The notes beneath the pieces are model-generated. The model saw only the letters and a list, made by a program, of their open reading frames with translations, was not told the DNA's origin and did no database searches. A DNA stretch of 64,000 nt, taken from contig JAQFVV010006238.1 of assembly GCA_028023455.1 (NCBI GenBank), positions 2,922,572 to 2,986,571 on the forward strand, in the 5' to 3' direction. Below are positions 35,700 through 47,799 of the stretch, in pieces (the first letter of the stretch is position 1; each line of letters opens with the position of its first letter). The DNA comes from Epiperipatus broadwayi. Taxonomy: Eukaryota > Onychophora > Udeonychophora > Euonychophora > Peripatidae. Made by a program: the position numbers and the translations under genes.

Positions 35700-36320
35700 C
35701 AAGTCTATCTGAACCTCCTTTTAACAATGAAGACGGAAATCCACCTTTATTTTTAATTTAATTTGTTTATATAGACACTAAAGATTGCAGCTTGATTGCA
35801 GAGTGTGAAATTATTGATATAAAGAAGTTTAAATGAATGTTATTAAACAGGTGCATATAACCTGTTCTGAAAAGAGACTAACAAATAGGCAATTATAACT
35901 TTCAAACTGCATTCCAACACTAATTACTTAAATAATAGAACTAATAGTGCTCAGTGCTAGAAAGGTCAATAAATGTAAATTCATTGAAATCACTCACCAT
36001 TCAAACCAGATCAATAGCATAACAATCAACAATCTCAATCTTTTGTCAAGGCAACCTCCTTTTAACAATAAAGCTAGAATCCCATCTTTATTTATGGTCC
36101 AATATGTTTATATAGACCGTATCACAAAGATTGAAATTATCAATACAAAAAAGTTTAAATAAACTTCATTAAACAAGTAAATATAACCTGTTCTGAATGC
36201 AGACTAACAAATAGTCTATTGTAACATTCAAACTGCAACTATAACTTTCAAACTGCAATCCTACAGTGTATTACTTAAATAATAAAGCTAATAATGTTCA
36301 AGGCTAGATAGATTTATAAG
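35700..36320 (+). repeat. direct dimer of a ~340 bp repeat
   Basis: CCTCCTTTTAACAATGAAGA and CCTCCTTTTAACAATAAAGC open two copies about 340 bp apart. Both then share GTTTATATAGAC, AAGTTTAAATGAA/AAACTTC, ATATAACCTGTTCTGAA and AACTTTCAAACTGCA blocks. The reverse complement of this unit lies at 28.4-28.8 kb. Non-coding. Confidence 0.7.
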
Positions 36321-38020
36321 TGTGAATTTGATACCAATTAGAATATTTCGATGTATATGCAATTAATAGAATAAATCATTTTATTCCCAGTCTATAAACA
36401 AATAACAATAATATATAGTCAACTGAACTACATTTCTTAAATAAAATAAAGTGATTCTTATTATGCCCAAAAGTGTGTTCAAAGAATATGTGTAGAATAG
36501 TTCATCCTGGGATCACCATTTCTTACGCTTACTCATAACTGTTATTAAAACAGGCAAAATAATTCATTTCTACTTTTTCTTAATACTTTTTAAAATCATG
36601 AATAACTAAAACCATGGATATGAAAATTTCAGATATAAAAGGACTGCTGGGTAAAATAAAGTCTAAGTTTTTCGCATTAGATGTACTCTAGCCACGACAA
36701 CCTTAGTCTTATCAGATATGCCAGAGTTCAATGCACACATTCTCTTTGTTAACAAAGTGCTAAATGGTAATAAGTTAACTTATAAATAAACATATAATAA
36801 ATATTGCTTTTAAAATATGCAAGATGTCATTGGACATAATCAAAATTTATCAAAAAATATTTTTGAGTTCTAGATTACCTAATACACTAACAGTTTGGCC
36901 CATATCTTAGACTCTTTATTTTCTGCTATGGCAGTGGTTATTATAAATTTAAAATATACTAAACTAATACAATTTGCACTAAAGGAAGCAGTAAATATTT
37001 CTTCATTATTGATTGTACTTAATTTTACTATATTTACCAAAATCACACACACATGCAAAATCACACTCATATTTAAATGAAGATATTCACAAATAATAAT
37101 TGTGAATATATATTTCAAGCTTAATCAACTACAGGGTTTCTTGTTGTTAATACCAGTACTACTGTAACTAAATCTGACCTGACATCCCTGTAGCAGACGT
37201 TAGTCACTAGTTGTTGCATTTCCTTAAATTATCTTTGCTTCAATCAAGACATTAGCTTAATACTAATATTAATTTCCCCATTCCATTCACTGAATCACTC
37301 CATTTAATAATTTTGTCATTATATTTGCATTGTGGTTGGACATGGAGTAGTTTACCTATTGATGTATGGTAATATTCATTAGACAGATTTGCATTCATTT
37401 AAAGGCAAAAAAGTTAACTAAAATATATATTAATTGATATTATTTCCAGTTAAAATAATTAGATGTCACTATTATTCAGTGAGAAGTAAAATAAAATCAG
37501 AAGCTTCAAACCAATGGGTATGTTTAACAAGATATTTAAAAGAAACCATTGACATTGTATGAGTGCAGACATTGGAATAGTCTTGAAATTGAAGCTTGTT
37601 TAATTGTTTATTTTTATTTTGTAAAATTAATAAAATATTTGTTTTTTGATAAGTATATGATGTTCAAATTCAGATTTTATCTAGACATTTATTTTTAGAA
37701 AAAAAAATAAACCAAGAAATGTATAACAACATGAAACAGAACTAATAAAATTATAGCTTTTATTTTTTCCTATTTTCTTTCATAATTATAAGTCAAAATT
37801 TTAAATTTCAAAGATTATATTCATCGTTTCAATATGTTCTTTATTGATATGTCTTATTAATAAAAATTTAGTGTAGAACTTTTTATTACTTGATAAACAT
37901 TTTTAAATTTTGAAAGTTAAAACAAAAGCTTTTGTTCTTATTATTTTTTTACTTGAATATTATTATTCAATTTTATTTACTGGTGAGAGATCGTATATAA
38001 TTTAAGCAGAAGAAATTCGC
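36321..38020. other. no gene recognised
   Basis: AT-rich sequence with no recognisable domain or shared repeat. Overlapping frames on both strands at 36879-37118 carry no family motif. Confidence 0.4.
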
Positions 38021-38023
38021 ACC

Positions 38024-38460
38024 TTAAGCATGTGCATCATAATGTTTTTATAACAGCTCAATAATATCTTGTTGAACATTGAGGATACTTACAAACCAAA
38101 GCACAAGATTCTTTTGAAAAGATAAGAGTGGCTTTCTTATCTTTTGTACCTAAATTTAGTTATATAGGCGAATCTAAAGTGACTTAGTTTGAGAGTGTAG
38201 TAAATTAAAAATTTCATGAACATTAATATATAGAAAGAAATTAATCGATGTAAAATGAATAAAGAAGCAACTTCACACTTTCAAACTAAGATGCTTTAGA
38301 TTGGCCTATATAACTAAATTTAAGTACAAAAGATAAAATGGCCATTCTTATTTTTTCCAAAAGCCTCTATCTTTTGCTTTGGTTTGAGAATATCCTCAGT
38401 ACTCAATAAGACATTGTTGAGCTATTATAAAAACATTACAGCACATATGCTTAGAATGTA
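38024..38460. repeat. foldback repeat, ~180 bp arms (family G)
   Basis: The left arm (38024-38208) contains CTTATCTTTTGTACCTAAAT and TTATATAGGCGAATCTAAAG. The right arm (38277-38460) contains their complements CTTTAGATTGGCCTATATAA and ATTTAAGTACAAAAGATAA. Spacer about 70 bp. The same family recurs at 40.58-41.5 kb. Confidence 0.75.
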
Positions 38461-38819
38461 AATCTCCTCTATTTAAATTGATTATTATTATTACTTTTTG
38501 CAAATGTATTATATTATTTTAAGGTGATTTTTATTATTTGAAATCAATAATTTTAATGAATATCATAAAAAAATGTTAAAATTTAATAAGGAATATTTAT
38601 TCTCTAAAAATAAAAAGCACAAAGGTGATTATCAAATTGGTCACATACAATTATTCAAAACATAACACAGTTTAAGGACTAATAAGTAAAGATACAAACA
38701 AATCCAAAATATATTTACATTAGTGGCATATATATATGTGTGTGTGGCTTCACATTAAGTGAAACTTCTATATATATATATAAAAAAACAATAAAATTTA
38801 CAACAAATTCTCTTTCCAT

Positions 38820-39450
38820 CCCTTTTATATCCCACCAACACCCCCCCCCAAACCCCCACCCCACTCAAAACTAATAACATAAATCTCAATCTCACACCCC
38901 CCCCCCCCCCCCCCCCCCCCTTCCCACCCCCCTCCTCCCCAATCACCACACCATTGAAAAAGAAAAAAAAAAAAAAAAACACAAAACCCCACCCCCAACC
39001 CCCCCACCCAACCAATCCCCAAACTTTTCCAAATCTTTTGGGGAGGGGAGGTGAGCGGACCATCCTTCAAACAAAAAATAAAAGAAAGAAAAAGTTTGTG
39101 TTTAAAAATTGTTTTTTTTTTTTTTAAAAGTAATTTTTAATTTTTTTCCAAGATATATATTGGAAAAAATGTTAATATGGGGGAAAAACGAACCGAGATA
39201 ACACCCCCATAGACCTACCGGGTTGAAAAGGGGGGGTAGAAGAAAATTACTTGGGTAAAAAAATCTTTGTCTAAAAAAAGAAAAAAACTTTTTGGAAAAA
39301 CGCTGGGAGTTATTGTGTTGGGGTAGTTATCTCCCCTCCCTCACTGAGAAGATAGCAAAACATTGAAAACAGATGATCTGAGGGGGGGGCCCAAAAAAAA
39401 AGAAAGAAATCTTGCCCCCTGGGTGTAAGAAAAAAAAAAAAGGCTTGTTT
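38820..39450. other. C-, A- and G-homopolymer stretch, possible assembly artefact
   Basis: A run of about 26 C near 38896-38922, A runs near 38963-38979 and many 5-8 nt C or G runs are unlike the rest of the window. The Gly/Trp-rich minus-strand frames at 38755-39070 are products of the homopolymers, not genes. Confidence 0.6.
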
Positions 39451-39498
39451 GGAGGTCTTGGTAAAGCTTTATCTATTGATCATATATATTTATATATA

Positions 39499-40017
39499 TA
39501 TGTTTTGGACTAAACCATGTGTTATTTTCCATTACATACTGATATTTCGATGAACTAGCATCCGCCATTGTCAAGATTAACTTTTGAAAGAAAAATCATT
39601 AGATCTCAAACAGTAACATGACTGAATGACTTGCTAATTTGGAAAGGTATAATTTAAGAACCATGAGAGAGTCAATTGAAATATTAAAGAGAACTACTGG
39701 TTTAAATAGGGCTGACAAAGCACAACGTATTCCAGCTATGTGGGAATCTCTCATTTTATCTCTGTTTTCTAATATTAACTTAAAATTAATTGGTGAAAAA
39801 AGTGAGAGAAATAAACATTTTGATATTGTGATATTTTCATATTGTGAATGCTGAACTACTTCAAGCTGAATCTCATTTCTCATCTCACACTAAGTCACGT
39901 TACTGTTTGAGATCTAACGATTTTTCTTTCAAAAGTTAACCTTGACAATGGCGAATGCTAGTTCATCAAAATATCAGTATGTAATGGAAAATAGCACATG
40001 GTTTAGCCCAAAACATA
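39499..40017. mobile_element. Penelope-like fragment between 119 bp inverted repeats
   Basis: 39499-39617 and 39899-40017 are reverse complements of equal length with about seven mismatches (for example TTTTCCATTACATACTGATA on the left and its complement on the right). The 281 bp centre encodes the end of a Penelope-like protein on the plus strand. Penelope-like elements often carry terminal repeats in inverted orientation, which fits. No target duplication was seen. Confidence 0.65.
39639..39760 (+). pseudogene. Penelope-like element C-terminal fragment
   Basis: The frame gives MRESIEILKRTTGLNRADKA then QRIPAMWESLI. This resembles the C-terminal end of Penelope-like proteins after the GIY-YIG domain (EAIxIxKR..LNRxxG..xxxxW..LL). 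The RT and GIY-YIG parts are absent, so this is a terminal remnant. The match is short and by motif only. Confidence 0.5.
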
Positions 40018-40582
40018 ATAATTTATCTATATCATACAATCATGAAAACATTAAATGTAATATTATATATATATATAATAAATTTTATCATTTCAACTCA
40101 TATAAAATAAATGAAAACAAAACCACTTTAAAAATGAGTGTTGTAATGATTATGCAAACCAATCCATGGTTGAGAGATGCATCCGCATACAAAACACACT
40201 CGTCCAATTTTTTGTTTGTTTTTATTTTGCATGGCTATCTTAAAATAGCTTTCCCCCCTTATATACTTTAAGATCATGCTTAATTGTAGCTCTCTGTTTT
40301 TTTATTTTTTGCCATAACTTCCTAAAAGAAATAGAAAATGTTCTGAGTTAATCCCTACAATGTAGATTATATCTATTTTTCCCATGAAATGATACTCAAG
40401 TTCAGCATAAAACCCCATTTTAGAAAATCTTGCATTGTTTATTCATTTTACATGACCAACTCATGAAATGTGTGATTTTACAATGGTGAGCTCTATAGTA
40501 TCACATTTAGCACACTGAAAAAATATAGTGATTGGTTCTGTGGTCTTGCCATTGTATTTTTCAAATTTTACAGAGGATCCTT

Positions 40583-41515
40583 AACAATTCATAATCAGAA
40601 AGTAATCAACCTTTGGCATGTGCTGTTTAGTTATATTACTAACTCACTGTTTTAGTGAGTAGGGAAGGCACTTTCAAACATAAACACAAGACAGAGACTT
40701 TTAAAAGATAAGAATAGCCATCTTATCTTCATATCTAAATGCAATTATATAGGCCAATCTAAAGTATTTTATGTTCTGCATACTCATTATAACATTGGTG
40801 AGTTAGTAACATGATTAAACAATGCATGTCAAAGGTTGATTACCTTCTGATTAAGAATTAAACAGGCAAAACTCTCCATACAGTTGTACCACCCTGTGCC
40901 ACCCATGGATGCCAGAAGGTTTGTGCATAAAATCCCCATCTAGTGCCTACTCACCCAATATCCCCAGACTAGTTTCTGGCTTGTGGCCTTCATCAGTGAG
41001 GAGCCTTGGATCTGAGAGCACTGCACATGGATTTTAGGATCTAATGCAACCCCCCAGCAGCCACCTTAATAACAGTTATGTGCTAGCATAAGAGATGGTG
41101 ATCATGTGATATTTAGTGATTAAGAATTACTAACAAAAACTGTGCTTGTAAATTATATTGCTGTTAAAATGATTCTATTGTCAGATATTTACCAGCTGTA
41201 AATTTGAAAATTGTGCTGGATTTGACTATAAATTAATAATATAATGAATGTAAAGTTATGAAGATTAAATCTTCATGCTCTCATTCTGGAATGCTTTAGA
41301 TTGGCCTATATAATTGCATTTAGGTACAAAGATAAGATATCTCTTCTTATCTTTTAAAAGTCTCTATCTTGTGTTTGGATTTGAGAAATATTCTGTATAC
41401 CCAGTATAAACATTGATAAGTTAGTAACATGTTTAACCAATGCATGATGAAGGTTGATTACTTTCTAATTAAGAATTACTAATGAAAACTATGCTTATAA
41501 ATTATATTGTTAATA
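40583..41515. repeat. family G foldback, interrupted by an F1 insertion
   Basis: The left arm (40583-40772) and right arm (41284-41475) are inverted copies related to 38.02-38.46 kb. A second, direct repetition links 40786-40860 plus 41117-41165 with 41403-41515 (AGTTAGTAACATG, AATGCATG, GGTTGATTAC, ATTAAGAATTACTAA blocks). Removing 40861-41129 restores the left copy of that direct repeat, showing the F1 element inserted later. Confidence 0.75.
40861..41116 (+). mobile_element. Foldback family F1, one-armed copy
   Basis: This 256 bp element matches the 17.2 kb copy from AACAGGCAAAACTCTCCATA to the GCCACC before the right arm. It then jumps at 41065/41066 to TTAATAACAGTTATGTGCTA and the right end, so the ~146 bp inverted arm is exactly absent. 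It is flanked by a perfect 13 bp duplication TGATTAAGAATTA (40848-40860 and 41117-41129). Non-coding. Confidence 0.82.
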
Positions 41516-41689
41516 AAGAGAAGCCTTAAATAAAGCAATAGAATATCCAAGTCCCATTTCCATATTTATGTACAATGGACTTAGTTACAGTAGTTATTCC
41601 CTTATGATGAAATACTCTATTTTTTATTATTGGAATCTGTGCCTTTTACCTCAACATCTAACTGCACTTTTTTATTTATAATAGTACTA

Positions 41690-44275
41690 AAGTATTTAAA
41701 TTGGATTTACATTCTCAAGGTAATAATCGTGCAAGCTAAAAATTGTCAATAAATATTGACCTGTCATTAGTTAATAAAAAACTTGAGTTTAGAATATTAA
41801 TTATTAAACCAAAGTCTTTAAATAATGCATTAAAAATGCTAAATATATTCTGTAAATCATCATTTATATTGGAAAAAATAATATTATCATCAACATATTA
41901 TAATTTCAAAAAAATAATCATTATGTTTTTACTTTTAATTGATTCAAATTAAAAATTCTCTTACCTAACCTATATTTCATCTTGAGTCCTGTTTCATTAA
42001 GCTAACTATAAGCAATTCCAAGACAGCTGTCTTAAAAATTGAAAAAAAAAAAAAACGTTGGAGTAAGAACATACCAGTTATTATTTCAAATATCACAACT
42101 CTTCTATCTATAGTAAAAATGATTTCTCTCTTTTCTCACTCCATTGTACAAATAAATTTGGTCAACAATTAACTGATTTCAAACAATTTAATAAAATTAT
42201 TCCTTAATTGAATAAAATGTCTTGATCAAATCAATAACGACAATATATAAATCAATTTTTGTTTCCAATACTTTTTATTGCATTTTCCTGGCAACAAAAT
42301 CCATGATTCTCTAAAATCAATTGATTTTCTGATAACCATTCATCTATGATTGCAACCAACCTATTCAACAAAATCCTTGAAAAGTACCATTGACACAGTG
42401 TATCCATAATAATTACTGCAATCTTATGTATTCCCTTTATTTTTTAAAGGTGGAACAAAAGAAGCAATTTCAAGAAAAGGCAATCCAACTTCATGGATCC
42501 ATATATTCCTAAAAAAGCAATATTTTTAAAGTTAACATATCACAATATTTTAAAATGACACCAGGTATTTCATTAGGGCTTGCAGCCTTTAAATTTTTAA
42601 ACATTATCAAGACCTGTTTGACTTCACTAATGTGGATATCTTTGTCCAGATCTGAGTAGTTATAATGGATATATCATTTAAAGCCTCTCAATTCTTGGGT
42701 CATTATTTAAAAATGATCGAAGTTCTCTTTACATCTTTTATCATTTATCATCATAAAAAAATGCCATTATTGAATTTAATAGAATTGTGATAATGTTTTT
42801 TTAGGTTAATATGATGCAGTTGTGCCAAAAAATACCCCTAGAGGATCACAATAAGTAATTATCAGGCCTTTTTTTGCAATTTTAGCACCAACATTTTTTT
42901 TTTGGTCAGTTGTTGAATTTCTGCCTTCAGACTTCTATATTGTGAATACCCATATTTAATTCTTTATTTTACCAACCAGAAAATGGCCTCATGTTTTTTT
43001 TAAATCATTATCAACCAACCAATCATGATTTTTTTTAGCAAATGAGAGTAGATTTACGCATTAGTAAATTCTATGTTTCAGTAATATGATTATTCTCTCA
43101 GTCCAAATTAGCAATTTTGCTGTTTAATTAAATTTTAGTATGAATAGTATATACTTCTAAAGAAAAATGTTAATTTTGTTTGTGAATATAATTAGAATAA
43201 GATCTACTTTTTAAGGCATCTATTATTTTAATCTTTGTGCAGTAATCTATAATCCATTGAACAATCTGATCTTGCAAGTGCTCACATAGTGTGAACTTCT
43301 CTTATATTTATTCTGGTTTTTAACTATGATGTAATCTTATTAAAGGCCATTGTTTTGAGCTTGGAAGCATCTACATTCTTTCATAGTAATTTTTCAGCCC
43401 AAGTAAAGTGTTTGTGATCATCTTTCCATGTGTTGTACATAAATTCAATAATAAAACACGTAAATTTACAGCTCCAATAACATCATTTCTTCAAGAAGTA
43501 TAATAACTACTCTTTCTTATTGCATTGCCAAATGTATACCATATAATACTAAATTGTCCATGCACTTTACTGCTGTTATACAATTCTTTATTTACCACCC
43601 TTTTTTACAGTTTACAGTTTCGAATGCCCCATCAATCTTCTTCAGAACTAGAATATAATACAAACATATGAATGTAAATATAAATATACATGAAACATAT
43701 AATGTACATTCTATATATACATCTTATAATATCTTCTAATTTATATTATTATTACATTATTTCTAATAATTCTTGGCAAAGTCTACTCCTTGTACCAGCA
43801 AGTGCTTTAATGTCCTTAGAAGAAAAAAAAAACTTTTAATGGTGTTGCTAAAATAATGCTATTCAGAAAGGAATAAAAACTTTCTTTGAATACTCTGAAT
43901 CTAATCAGTGTGTAGGTATTGCTAAACTGAGCACTAGTAACAACATGCAAGGAAACATTTAATAGCATCAGTATTTCATTAATGCAATGAGGAAAATATA
44001 AATAGATTGTAGTAATTTAGACATTATAGCAAATACAATACCATGGATTCTTCTTTCACTGACTGTTCTTACCTTTGTAGCTACTATCTGCTCTACTAAA
44101 CTTTTTCTTCTGAAAGATGAGGGTCAGTAAGAGCAGTCTTATCATTCTTAAATTTTGATAGTTTATTAGCCACCTATGTGGTTCTCCATTCTGGCCTTGA
44201 AGAGTTTGTATCAAGTAAAGTTTGTACATCCCATGTAGCTAAATTTAGGGAAGAATTAGATTTATAATACCTATA
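41690..44275 (-). pseudogene. decayed LINE endonuclease/RT, same family as 54.8-57.1 kb
   Basis: Read on the minus strand from 44275: LNLATWDVQTLLDTNSSRPE (EEP start), a GDFNARVG-like remnant near 43790, NLRVLLLNLCTTHG, MLPSSKQWPLI (relatives have WMHPRSKHWHLI), then RT pieces KAASPNEIPGVILKY (42600s), SRILLNRLVAIIDEWLSENQ (42390s) and QYADDNIIFSNINDDLQNIF (41860s) with the YADD pair. Stops and frameshifts are frequent. The order and spacing of EEP then RT show one ~2.6 kb element, 3'-truncated or too decayed beyond 41690. The plus frame at 41743-41952 is its shadow. Confidence 0.78.
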
Positions 44276-44315
44276 CTAATACTATTTCATACTTTATCCC
44301 AATAATGACATCATT

Positions 44316-44316
44316 A

Positions 44317-44348
<32 letters not shown>

Positions 44349-44353
44349 CATCA

Positions 44354-44405
<52 letters not shown>

Positions 44406-44445
44406 CATTAATTATTATTATTATTATCATCATCATCATCACCAC
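44316..44445. repeat. (ATT)n microsatellite
   Basis: A nearly pure ATT run with a few ATC interruptions. It yields a poly-Asn frame on the minus strand that is not a gene. Confidence 0.95.
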
Positions 44446-44761
44446 CACAGTAATGATTAATTCACAAGACATGACAATATAGTGCTCAGTGAGACAGATC
44501 ATTTTTAGATCACATTTTCTAGGTTTTGTCCACTCCTGTGATAATTAGGAGGATTAAATCTCTGCCAGCTGGAATCTCTGTTTTCAAATTCAGTCTAAAT
44601 ACACTCATTAATGATTATATTGCCTTAAGTAAAAGATCCATAACTAAGACTTACTATCTTATTAAGCCTATTCTCATGATTATTCTCTTAATTCTTGAGG
44701 ATGGGAAAAAAAATTAAAAAACACTACCGTTGCCCATTAAAGTTTTTTTTATATGTTAGAC

Positions 44762-46074
44762 CAATGGTGCATAACCTTTTTATGCTTGCAATCCCCATAC
44801 TCAAACTGAAATTTTACACCACCTATTATTTATTGTTACCATCCTATTATATGATTTAAGGTTATTAATAATAAAAGTAATTTTACCTCATACAAATATA
44901 TATCTTTATATTATATTTCAGTACATACGATTTAATAAAAGATCTTTAAAAACTGCATATTAACAAAAAAAAAAGTATAATAATACTTGGTTTTTGGTAG
45001 ATCTGTTGATTTCTATCAATTGCAACTTTTTAAGCCTGTTTTAAAAAATGTGTACATTCAATAATGTAGTTAGGAGAATATTAGCACGGAGAACAGAAAA
45101 AACTCTGAGAGTAAACAAGAGAAATAAGAACAATATAGGTGTTAAGATGTGCTGGATTGGAATATAAAGAAAGAAGTATTTTTTATTCGAAAAGGTTTAT
45201 TAGACTTTGAATTTACATGTTTAGATACAGTGATAAACTAAATTTATCTATGATTCCCAATGCATATTTTGATTTTAATGTAATTTTACACCATAGAACT
45301 TCATTTTCTCAGAATAAATTTTTAACCTGACATGCTCACATGATGTGATTTACAATAATATACTTATGATATTAGTAAGCACACTATGTAATAGTCATTT
45401 TCATCAGTCACCCCAATCCCTTCAATGATTGACTAATGAAACTTTGTCCATACATGTCTTGTGGCTGGTGTCAGTGAAATGCCCACTGTCCAGGCCCTTC
45501 TCTGAGATGCAGTAGCCCACTTAGTCCTCTCAGGGTAAATTGCATGCTGAAGTGTTCCTTACATAATTCCCCTATCCTTGATTAAAATTCTTAAATAATT
45601 CTGCTGTGACTCACATTTAATATCATCTTTTATATCCGAAGTAATGACAAGTCGCAACCGTATCTGTTCTGCCCCCATCTACGTTTATATTTGTCATCGA
45701 TTACTAGGTATCGATAAAGTAAACACTGAAATCTTTTTCATTTAGCTCGTCAGAACCTGTGTTTTCTAGATTGTCCTGCTGACGATTCAAACTGTCAATT
45801 TCACATTTCTTATGTTCTAAATCCTTGTCATGAAGATGTCTCTCACTCCCTGAAACAAATGAAGAAAGAAGTGTTTAAACACAAAAGTGATTAGTCACAC
45901 AAGAATAAGTTGAGCCGTTTTGAAGTATTTTTCAATAATGTGTAGATTTTCTTTTTTTTTTCAATTAAAAATATATTATCCAACATGAGAACTTATCAAA
46001 ATTTCCACGACCCCCCCCCCCCATAATTTGTTTAGGTCCTTGAGGAATCGCGACCCTCAGGTTGTGTACTGTTG
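44762..46074. mobile_element. non-autonomous hAT element, 1.3 kb
   Basis: The left end CAATGGTGCATAACCTTTTT and the reverse-complemented right end CAACAGTACACAACCTGAGG are diverged hAT-type terminal repeats (consensus style CAGxGGTxCxCAACCT). The 8 bp flanks TGTTAGAC (44754-44761) and TGTTAGAT (46075-46082) agree at 7 of 8 positions, the target size of hAT transposons. No transposase frame was recognised inside. A less AT-rich block at 45400-45560 may be a remnant of internal sequence. Confidence 0.75.
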
Positions 46075-46082
46075 TGTTAGAT

Positions 46083-47795
46083 CGTTATATATATTATAAT
46101 AAAGTTTTAATGAATACTCTCTTTTTTTAAAATCTTATTTTCAATATATATAAAAATTAAGTGAATTATGAATATTTTTTCCTTTTAATTATATACTAGA
46201 GAAAATCAAGCAAAGATAAAACATAATTCAAAAGAGAGAACAAACTAGTAATATATATAAAATCGATAAAGATAAATTAAGATGACATTCCTTTAATCGA
46301 TAACTTTTACAAGAGTTTTATTTGATTTTTTTTTTATTGATTTTGCTTGACTACAACTGCATTTATTTTTTCAATTTGATTTAAAAAAATAGAAAATTTT
46401 AATGTTTTATGTTAATTGAATAAAGTAAATAAAGTAAAATATTGATATTTGGTAATAGCATTCATTTTAAAAATTATTTTTCCATTTTTACTTAGTTAAC
46501 ATTAATTGCCAAGTTAAATAATTTGAATAATCACAAACAATTTCTTTAGATGTATATTTTCTATGTGCAATCATTAAGTGCTTTTAGTATCCAAGTTCTA
46601 TATTCAGAGCCAACCCTAGAGAAGTTTGAACTGTGTGATGGTATAAGGCTCCGCGACTGCATAATGTATGTCTTTGTGAAAATCAAAAATTAAATCTAAA
46701 AATTTTATCGCTTGATAAATATAACTACTTTTCTTTTTTTTGTTGGTTTTTGTTAAAGCTCTATAATTTGCAAGGCCTAAAATGATTATCATATGCGAAG
46801 TCATACAATTGTAAACGTAAATAATTAATAATAAATAATTAATTATTTATACATTATAAGTACCAATTTGCGCAATTTTATTGGATCAATATTTGAATAA
46901 GTAAAGTGCATGAAATTTTTTTTTGCGAATTCCGCTTAAAAATAAAATTTGTAACGAAAATTCACTTGATTTTTATATCTATTTGCAAATAAGATTTTTA
47001 TTTTTTAAATATTTAAGTGTTTTTAATTATATATGAAAGAGACTCCGCATAAAAACATTCCTCCTTGACCTGCCTTTTCTTGGCCGACTCTGATACTGTA
47101 CCGTTCATTATTTGTGATGCTTTGACCGCACTCTTCATAAAAAGAAACAAAAAGTATTCCTAGTTTTTCATAACTTTTTTCTATTTAAAAAATACTATAA
47201 AATATTAATAAAAAATTAATGTCTGTGGTAGCTAGTCTTAATATTGGAAAGATATTATAGGCATAAACAAACCCAAATGAACACAAAATATTGACATAAA
47301 ACAAGATTAAAGGACAAATGAAAAATATCAAATTCTCTGTTTTAATTACGATTTTTCTAGATAGGAATTTAATTATAGTTATATATGTCTATAAATTTTT
47401 CGAAGTGCTGGCTAAGTTATTTAATCTTTCAAAATGGCTTCCATTGATTCAGTAGTTTTTAAAATTGAAATTGTAAATATTGAACCAATAAAAAATAGAT
47501 TAAACATAATATACTGTGGTTTAATATTTAGAATTATAAATGTGCGACTTCCCCCCCCCCACATACGTTAGCGAAGCTATACTTATAAATTAAGATTTAA
47601 TATACTAGCTTAGTGCTTTCAGAACTTAGTATTCCAATCCTATATTCATAGCTTTAGTACATGTATGCAAATGAGCTTGATTTTTTAATTAATTAGTCCA
47701 TTGTTTGGAGAGAGCAAAGCATGTCTCTCTTCTATTAATGGCACTGAGATCATTTGCTATGTAAAAGCCTCTTTGACCTTTCTTTTGGCATCACT
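46083..47795. other. no gene recognised
   Basis: AT-rich sequence with A/T runs and a C run near 47550. The minus frame 46616-46804 has no recognisable domain. Confidence 0.4.
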
Positions 47796-47799
47796 CTTC

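Noticed and set aside
38755-39070. Gly/Trp-rich frames suggesting a glycine-rich protein
   Set aside because: Produced by C homopolymers in a stretch whose sequence quality is doubtful.
44314-44502. Poly-Asn frame on the minus strand
   Set aside because: A direct translation of the (ATT)n tract.
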